From assembly GCA_036426205.1 (NCBI GenBank), contig CM071570.1:75939691-76003690 (forward strand): a stretch of DNA of 64,000 nt. Direction: 5' to 3'. Shown here piece by piece: positions 57,056 to 64,000 of this stretch. Under the pieces are notes generated by a model. The model worked only from the letters and a program-made list of their open reading frames with translations. It was not told where the DNA came from and did no database searches. Position 1 is the first letter of the stretch. Every line of letters begins with the position of its first letter. The DNA comes from Ascaphus truei (Eukaryota > Chordata > Amphibia > Anura > Ascaphidae). The position numbers and the translations under genes were made by a program.

Positions 57056-57676
57056 GTGGAGGAGATAGATATTCTAATAAATGGCATTGTTGAGGAGTAT
57101 TTCAAGCTGTTCAGAGAGCAGTGCTACCACACCACCGCTGCGCATAAAAATAAAATATGGAGAGGCTTCCTGAGCAGCATCAATTATTTTTGTTATGAAA
57201 ATTGCACAACAGAAATGCTGGGGGAAAATGCAAGGGGAGCTAGCAAGAGAGAGCTGAAGAAAATTTTAGCTGATCCTGCCAGACAGTCCAAGAAAAATGT
57301 AGGCAGACAACAAGCTGAGCTTCATCTTTCTGAGTACAGCAAAGGAAGTCATTTCAGCCTTCCAGGTTGACCTGAATGACCTGCAAGAGGGACCTGGTAT
57401 GAAATCTATATTCATACTTCTATACTAACTGCATGCTAACAGTGTGATCATGATCCAGTGCACAGACTTTTGAGCTATTTATCTATTACACCACTGTTGT
57501 GAACAGTATTGCAAATGCTGTCTAAACATTCAGCTGCCTGCAGCACCTGCTTTCAGTGCTTTTCAGTCACCTGATGCACCTGCTGTCCAACCATCTGAAG
57601 CACCTGATATCCCAAAGCCTGTAGTACCCACTGCCCAACAGCCTGCAAGTGACAATGCGTCTTCGCAGCATATACC
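57056..57676 (+). pseudogene. Myb/SANT-like (NAIF1/Harbinger-type) fragment
   Basis: The frame begins at Met 57,056. Residues ~3-45 (EIDILINGIVEEYFKLF, then TTAAHKNKIWRGFLSSIN) follow the pattern of Myb/SANT-like domains found in NAIF1 and in the second protein of PIF/Harbinger transposons: an acidic first helix, then a basic loop, then KxxIWxxxxxxIN. The following RELKKILAD region is where such domains carry their third helix. The frame stops at 57,370. At 57,537-57,675 another plus-strand frame encodes a Pro/Ala/Gln-rich linker (PAAPAFSAFQSPDAPAVQ), typical of the region after this domain. A minus-strand LTR interrupts it at 57,677. Assignment rests on pattern resemblance only. Confidence 0.5.
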
Positions 57677-58270
57677 TGTAACGCTTGGCTGCCGCAGACC
57701 TGACCAGTCCCCAGTACTGAGGTGGGTAAGGGTATAACACGCACCCACAGCAGTGAGGGCATGCCTGGAGTGTGGTAAGATGCGTTGCCAGGTCTGGTGA
57801 GAAAAGGGTTAGCCTGATACTTGCCGCGTCCGGGGCGCCAGAGGTATAAATCCGAAAACCGTAGGTCAAGGGCAGGAGAGAGCAGTGTAGTGAGGTCCAA
57901 AGCCGAGTCCAGGGAGTAGCGAGGTCTAACGAGAGCCGAGATCAAATCCAAGGGTATCAAAAGAGGGCAGGGACTGGAGCGTGAGCTGCAAAACACAAGA
58001 GAGCCAGGCATAGACCTTCGTAGTACTAGAGCCACAAGAAAACTATGCAGAGCGGGGAAGGAGAGGGCAGACAGGAACTATATATGTGGGAGAACCAATG
58101 GGAGCAAGAGGTGAAGCGGGGCTTGCCTGAGAGGAGCCAGGGATAGGCTTAGATGCCTAGTGTGATGTTCACCAGTGGGAATAGCCTCCAGCTGATGGGA
58201 GGTGGAGCCCAGGCTGCAGGAGGAGTGTAGAAGAGAACGGATGCGAGAGCGCCCTGCAACAGTCCTACGC
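57677..58270 (-). repeat. Truncated LTR related to the 50.3-kb solo LTR
   Basis: On the minus strand it matches the solo LTR at 50,320 from its middle to its end (GCGTTACA at 57,677), including the TATA and CCAAT boxes (58,079-58,100). Its first ~200 bp are missing: similarity fades at ~58,270 where another LTR begins. Confidence 0.85.
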
Positions 58271-58278
58271 GCAGTCAG

Positions 58279-58546
58279 GCTATGTCAGCATTAGGTTTAG
58301 AGGTTCTTTCCCCTGTGTCTTGCAGACAGCATGCTGTTTCTTCTGGCAGGCTTCAAGACATCTGTCCCTATGGTCAGTGCCACTACTTGTGATACTCAGG
58401 AACAATCTCACTTCCTGTATCAAAGACAGGCTTTTCTAAGAAACGTAATCATGCAGGTGGTGTTGGTTAATTGACTACCAGCAGTTAACCACCACACTGC
58501 TGGATTAGAGGCACATTTCCTGAACAGGGATAACTCCCCTGTTACA
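58279..58546 (-). repeat. Truncated copy of the 18.8-kb LTR family
   Basis: On the minus strand it starts TGTAACAGGGGAGTTATCCC at 58,546 and follows the LTR at 18,818 for about 270 of its 602 bp, with moderate divergence. It stops at the truncated LTR on its left, so a deletion probably removed the ends of both. Confidence 0.8.
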
Positions 58547-58561
58547 CGCACCCATCAGGAT

Positions 58562-59212
58562 GAAAAATGTGCCTGCCGTGCGCTCCGGAGCGTGTTGTAA
58601 AATTGCCAAGTAGCTGTGACTGAAGCGGGGGGAGGTTCAGTGGGAGTCCGTCGGGTATGGAAGTCTTGTCTTGGAGATATTAGTAACACTGCGGTCACTC
58701 TCCTATAGGGACAGCTTCCCTAACCTCAAGGATTTACAGTTCTGTCGGGGACCCGGGTGTAGGGTTTTGGAGGTAAGGAAAGGATCGCTTACCTCCTTGT
58801 ATGAAGCCCTCCTTGATACCGGGTCCCGCTTCTGAATTGAATGTAGACCGCACGTCCATGGTGAAGGAACAGCCCCTCCTCCCCCTCTCGTGGTGACGCC
58901 GACAGCAGATAGTGATTGCAGTAGACAGTGGATGTCAGGGCACTCAAACACGATCAGGAACAGCCAGATGTATAAGAAACTTGATTTAAAAAAAAGGGTA
59001 CCAGCATGTGCAAAAGTATACTCCTTGAGAAAGCGTAAAACTTGCGTGAAACGCATGGGAACACTTTTTTGTCTTGTCTACCACCCACTTTTTGTTCTAA
59101 ATAAAGTCTTTTTTACTTTTGCACATGCTGGTACCCTTTTGTTTATCAAGTTTCTTATACATCTGGCTGTTCCTGATCCTGTTTGAGTGCCCTGACATCC
59201 ACTGTCTCTACT
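58562..59212. mobile_element. Fold-back element with 14-bp target duplication
   Basis: Direct repeats GCACCCATCAGGAT lie at 58,548-58,561 and 59,213-59,226. The first ~350 bp are unique. Then inverted arms of ~100 bp (58,916-59,017 and 59,111-59,212) surround a ~95-bp loop. The loop contains TTGAGAAAGCG...GCGTGAAACGCATGGG, the same layout as the hammerhead motifs but with a damaged core, and an AATAAAG near 59,099. No coding frame was recognised. Confidence 0.82.
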
Positions 59213-59226
59213 GCACCCATCAGGAT

Positions 59227-62200
59227 ATTAAGTGGTAAGCAGATAGGTGAACCACATGATGAGTTAGCAGAGACATCTTCACAGATAGAGCATGTCACTG
59301 GGTTAGCAAGGTGGTCATAATGTATTTGTTCCTAAAGGTTATATTATAATTGTTATTATGTTGTTATATTGTTGTTTATGTTTATATTTTCCACAAAAAT
59401 ATACTTCCCAGCAGTGTAATTATACTGAAGCCAATTAAATTATTGCATATTCAGGACATTTAAATCCATAAGGGGGTTGTTCACTGAGGCCTTTTGTATT
59501 GATCACTATGTTGTGCATAATATTACAAGCAATTATGATATTAATCACTTTATCAGGGCTGTAGCACAAACTCAGATTTATCTAAAAACCTGGAGTGACT
59601 TTCTAACATCCAACATGTATGCTCTATTACATAACATGTAAATATTTATGTCTCCTTACAGTATATCATAGTTTTGCTTGTCTGAGTATTAGCAAGCCGT
59701 TATAAGCTAAGTCCAGGATCCATAACCTGCGTCACATCGATAAACAGAAATAAAACATGAGAAAGGTAGTAAATATTTTAGGCACCACATTCTGCACAAA
59801 CAGCTACACTCTGCCTCACCTTTACTCAAATGCAAGTGTACAATCTTTCAATGACTAAAGTGCTAAAGTCATAATTCATTTTTTATAAACTTACCCAACA
59901 AAATGCAGACCAGTAGATAAGTGACTTAGGAGATGGCCTCATGACAGAAGCCTGTAAAGTCAGCAACCACATTCAGAATTCACAATGTAGCATCACATAC
60001 CACCTGAATATTGAGGGAATCAAAATACTTTAGATTTATAAGTTCATGTTTCCTCTCTGTGGCTTGCACTAAAGCTACAGATGCAGCATCTCCACCCTGC
60101 CTCCGCACTTCAGCAGGTGAACCGCAGACTCAGTGTGGCCTGAAAGTGATGAAAGCATGAAGCACCACTGGGTTTATTTATTTTTCATCTGAGAAATGCC
60201 TCTTTAATGAACTTTGACATGATGGCTCGTGTAACAGTATGATATTGCAGGTACATTGTGGTGTAAGACCAATTTTAGGTAAATTTAACTACCATAACGT
60301 TAACTCCCCCACATTAACCTTAACAGATTTTTGTGTATATGCACGTTTTTAGGGCCTCGTTTGCATGCCATTATCACTAACATCCATGTAGCTAACGCTA
60401 TATTCTTTCCAGGATAAAAGATGGCTTAACAATATGTTATTGTTCTTTTAAGATAGAAAATGAGGTAGGTTAGCATAACATTAGATCACTTAAAGCTTTG
60501 TGGACCTGGGCCCTAAAGTTAGGTGACCCCTGCTCATTATAGGCAGTCATTGTCAGACCAGCACATAAAGGATGATGATGGAGAACTAATAGCTGGAAAG
60601 ACTTGAGAACGTTTTCATGTTCTTCATGGTGCAGTAGTGCATGCAGGGAATAATATTCAAAAATAATTGTTTTCATACTATAAAGAATTGAAAAGTGTAC
60701 AGCGATAGCCGATGGGATGCCTCTCAGACTAGAAATCTGTCAAATAAACTGAAGGTAAAGTAGAAGAGGTAGCATTGTAGTAATGTACACAGGAAAATAT
60801 AAAACCTATACACAACGTCTAACTTCGATGCAGGTATTTTCACCAACTTTTGTGTTGTATTTTATCATGGAAAGTGTACATTCACTAAATCCATATCTTT
60901 AGGACGTCCCCAGTTGATTGTATAGAAGATAGCCATAACATGCAGTATTTGGCCTCGTCATTTAACTATGTGATCCTTGGTATAAGTGCAAGTGAACAGT
61001 TAACCATTTATTTTGAAGCTACAATTTACACTAACTACAAATAAACAATATACAATAATTAACCTTAGTACACAGAGAAACCATCCATTTACTGTATGTT
61101 TAAAATGTTCTATGATGCTAAAATATTTTCTACTCAGGAGCAGTCATTCATAGTTTCTTTAAAGGATGCAGCTGTTGATAGAAAATCCAAGAACTATGTC
61201 CAATATCAAGGCTAGTGGTTTTAGCTACTGTATCACAAAAAGGCAGCTTTCATGGGCAATTAGGGCGACTGATAGAGTATTAGTGGCCATTGTGAATCTC
61301 TTTAGTCCGCAGTTTCTCAAGTAGAGAAGGAAAATGTTTGATATTCTCAAATTAAAGAAACACATTTTATGCCAAATGTCTTTCAGTTTATTATCATGGT
61401 CCAAAAACTAAACAGGTAATTCCTAAAAATACTGTAAAAAAACAAGACTATGAAACAGGAGCACTGGAATGTCTCCTTTCCCACTGATTTGGGTTCTTTA
61501 TGACTAGTTTTAGTACAGTATGCCTTTGCCAGCAAACCTTACCTGAGTTCTTACAGTACATTACAGACTTACAGTACATTACAAAAAAACACTTTAATTC
61601 CTATTGAAAAACTTTCTAAATGACCAATAGAGGGGAACAACAGCTTAGTAATAGTAAACTCTATTCAGAGTGTTTACGAGATAATGCATTTGTGTGCTCT
61701 GTTAAGGTAACCCAAAGGGGATAGTGTAGTAAACAGAACAGTCACGTATGAGTCTGAGTGGCATTCTCTTGGGTCTTCTATGCCTTATTAAGTGCTGGTA
61801 ACTACCTGTAAATATCAGGTTTATGTGGGAAGTGACCATAATATTTCCCTTTTTTATACTTGTTTTGAGCACTCTCATGAAAACCACATATTACAGAAGA
61901 TGAATGATGTCTTTTTACATTAAACAGTCTACACGCCTCATAAACTTCTTTGCAGATTGATTAAACAATTCCATATAATGAAGTAATACCAGTGATTAAC
62001 AATCCCTATGTCTATTTAATTTGCAGCTCCGAAACTGTATAATTTGCAATTTCCACAAATGAGCTATTTTTGTATTCTAGTACCAATTACTACCCATGCC
62101 AGAGTGGTTCCAAGAAACCTACCAGCATGTCCAATTGAAACAGAATATTAAAAAAACAAAGGTTATTTTAGCGCTAAGCATACAAAAAAAGCTCAACTTG

Positions 62201-62465
62201 CCTTCTCAAGGTAGAATAAAAATAGCTGGCAGAATTATTATATGTCCATCAATGTAAAGATGGTTTTTTGCAGTAGCACCTTGGGATATTAAAAAGAATT
62301 GTTTCTACGGTTAAATAACAGTCTATCTAGCTCAAAAGAGACCAGCGATGAACAGTTTAGTGCCTAGAGAAAACTGGTGGTTTGGAGCTCACTGTTGTGG
62401 AGAGGAATTTTAAATGCTATCTTCTATAGTATTTTGTTTCAGGAATTGCTCTAATGCAGTGTGTG
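59227..62465. other. AT-rich DNA, no gene recognised
   Basis: More than 3 kb with no clear transposon ends or coding domain. It looks like older intergenic or intronic sequence and is the least repetitive part of the window by eye. Confidence 0.5.
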
Positions 62466-62469
62466 AATA

Positions 62470-64000
62470 CTCTCAAGAAATATTGTATTGTATGTCTTTA
62501 TTTATATAGCGCCATTAATGTACATAGCGCTTCACAGTAGTAATGCATGTGGTAATCAAATAAATAACAGATAATATAAATAACAGATCATGGGAATAAG
62601 TGCTTTAGACATAAAAGTAACATTAAGAAAGATGAGTCCCTGCCCAAGGAGCTTACAGTCTAATTGGTAGGTAGGGAGAACGTACAGAGACAGTAGGAGG
62701 GAGTTCTGGAAAGTGCGTCTGCAGGGGGCCAAGCTTTATGTATCATGTGTTCAGAATATCCACAGTGCTATTCATAGGCTTCTTTAAGCAAGTGTGTCTT
62801 AAGGTGGGTCTTAAAGGTGGATAGAGATTGTGTTTGTCGGGTACTGAAGGGAAGGGCATTCCAGAGGTGTGGGGCAGTCAGTGAAAAGGATTTAAGGCGG
62901 GAGAGGGCTTTAGATACAAAGGGGTTAGAAAGAAGACATCCGTGAGAAGAACGCAAAAGTTTGGATGGTGCATAACGAGAAATTAGGGCTGAGATGTAAG
63001 GAGGGACAGAAGAGTGTAAAGCTTTAACAGGAGGAGAAGAAGGGAGTGTGAGAAGCGGGATTTGATAGGAAGCCAGGAGAGGGATTTCATGAGGGGAGAT
63101 GCTGAGACAGATCTAGGAAAGAGTAGAGTGATTCTGGCAGCAGCATTTAGGATAGATTGTAGAGGAGACAGGTGAGAGGCAAGAAGGCCGGACAGCAGGA
63201 GGTTACAGTAATCAAGACGGGAGAGAATGAGGGCCTGAGTCAGAGTTTTAGCAGTCGAGCAACAGAGTAAAGGGCGTATCTTTGTTATATTGCGGAGGAA
63301 AAAGGGACAGGTTTTAGATATGTTTTGAATGTGAGGGGCGAATGTGAGTGAGAAGTCGAGTGTGACCCCTAGGCAGCGTGCTTGGGCTACTGGGTGAATG
63401 ATCGTAGTTCCAACAGTAATGTGGAAGGAGGTAGTAGGCCCAGGTTTGGGAGGAAGTATGAGGAGCTCTGTTTTAGCCATGTTGAGTTTAAGGCGGCGGA
63501 GGGCCATCCAGGATTATATAGCAGTGAGACATTCAGAAACTTTGGTTTGTACAGCAGGTGTAAGGTCGGGTGTTGAAAAGTATATTTTGTGTCGTCAGCA
63601 TAGAGGTGATATTTAAACCCAAACGATGTTATTAGGTCACCTAGAGAGAGTGTGTACAGAGAAAAGAGAAGAGGTCCCAGGACAGAGCCCTGGGGCACCC
63701 CCACAGAGGATCAATAGAGGAGGAGGAGGTCCAGGATAGAGCTTTGTTCTGAATACCAAGAGTATAGAGAATGTGAAGGAGAAGAGGGTGGTCCACGGTG
63801 TCAAATGCTGCAGAGGTTGAGTAGTATGAGCAGAGTGTAAGGACCTCTGTCTTTGGCAGCACGGAGGTCGTCAGTTATTTTAGTGAGGGCTGTTTCCGTG
63901 GAGTGAGCCGTGTGGAAGCTAGATTGTAGAGGGTGAAGGAGAGAATAGGTGTTGAGAAAATGGAGCAAGCGAGAGAATACAAGACGTTCAAGTAGTTTAG
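62470..64000 (-). mobile_element. L2-type LINE, 3' part, minus strand
   Basis: The element runs off the right edge. Minus-strand frames carry reverse transcriptase motifs in order: [10 protein letters not shown] and LGIQNKALSW (near 63,800), [14 protein letters not shown] (63,704), the catalytic YADDTKYTF (near 63,600), then [11 protein letters not shown], a LGVTLDFSLTF segment, LILSRLDYCNLLLSGL, and a C-terminal HLWNALPF motif (near 62,860). The frames are broken by shifts, for example between 63,387 and 63,507, so it is inactive. The 3' end holds TGTAAGCTCCTTGGGCAGGG and AATGGCGCTATATAAATAAA, shared with the SINE at 21 kb. Only the RT half is in the window. Confidence 0.92.
62983..63862 (-). 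pseudogene. L2 reverse transcriptase, frameshifted
   Basis: Three overlapping minus-strand frames (63,862-63,641; 63,704-63,387; 63,507-62,983) together cover RT fingers, palm and thumb. The palm has [12 protein letters not shown] and YADDT. Later segments (CLGVTLDFSLTFAPHI, RLDYCNLLLSG, LSPLQSILNAAARI) are hallmarks of L2/CR1-type RT C-termini. At least two frameshifts are needed to join them, so no functional enzyme is made. Confidence 0.9.

Overview
The window is vertebrate nuclear DNA, most likely from an anuran amphibian with a large, repeat-rich genome. Three things point that way. It is AT-rich with many short decayed ORFs and no operons. It holds L2-type LINE, tRNA-SINE, chromodomain Ty3/Gypsy, Penelope-like, hAT and Tigger-like repeats. 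Several dispersed motifs look like common frog repeats, which is recalled similarity and was not searched. No complete single-copy host gene was found; most of the 64 kb is transposable elements, often nested.

Layout. 0-4.3 kb: MITEs, a purine minisatellite and AT-rich DNA. 4.37-8.91 kb: a young LTR retrotransposon whose internal region is one uninterrupted 1,138-codon frame with no recognisable retroviral domain. 9.2-15.9 kb: three copies of a ~1.2 kb dispersed repeat (family A) carrying NRF1- and YY1-like sites. 16.0-20.5 kb: an L2 fragment, an LTR, and a minus-strand Ty3/Gypsy pol remnant with its 3' LTR and a nested 602-bp solo LTR. 20.5-22.4 kb: family B, a spliced-looking dispersed repeat, with an inserted SINE. 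22.9-23.8 kb: a fold-back element. 23.9 kb: a forkhead-domain fragment. 24.2-26.4 kb: another family A copy and a possible three-exon minus-strand mini-gene. 28.35-29.71 kb: a ~1.4 kb palindrome with a hammerhead-ribozyme-like sequence in each arm. 32.5-39.5 kb: more family A, a C-rich minisatellite and a GC-rich repeat. 40.9-43.3 kb: a Penelope-like element with a YIDD reverse-transcriptase motif, inverted terminal arms with hammerhead motifs, and 13-bp target duplications. 44.2-47.2 kb: family B with four hairpin modules. 47.6 kb: a hAT MITE. 50.3 kb: a solo LTR. 52.6-54.6 kb: family B again. 54.8-55.8 kb: another fold-back. 57.0-58.5 kb: a Myb/SANT-like gene fragment cut by LTRs. 58.56-59.21 kb: a fourth fold-back. 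62.5-64 kb: a minus-strand L2 LINE running off the window.

Two observations stand out. First, four elements (22.94-23.76, 40.94-43.33, 54.82-55.83 and 58.56-59.21 kb) share one architecture: long inverted arms plus a unique tail, flanked by 13-15 bp direct repeats. One contains a Penelope-type RT motif and hammerhead-like arms, which suggests a family of Penelope-mobilised fold-back retroelements. Second, the 4.37-8.91 kb LTR element encodes a long protein of unknown type whose N-terminus lies in the LTR and whose stop codon is made by the first bases of the 3' LTR.
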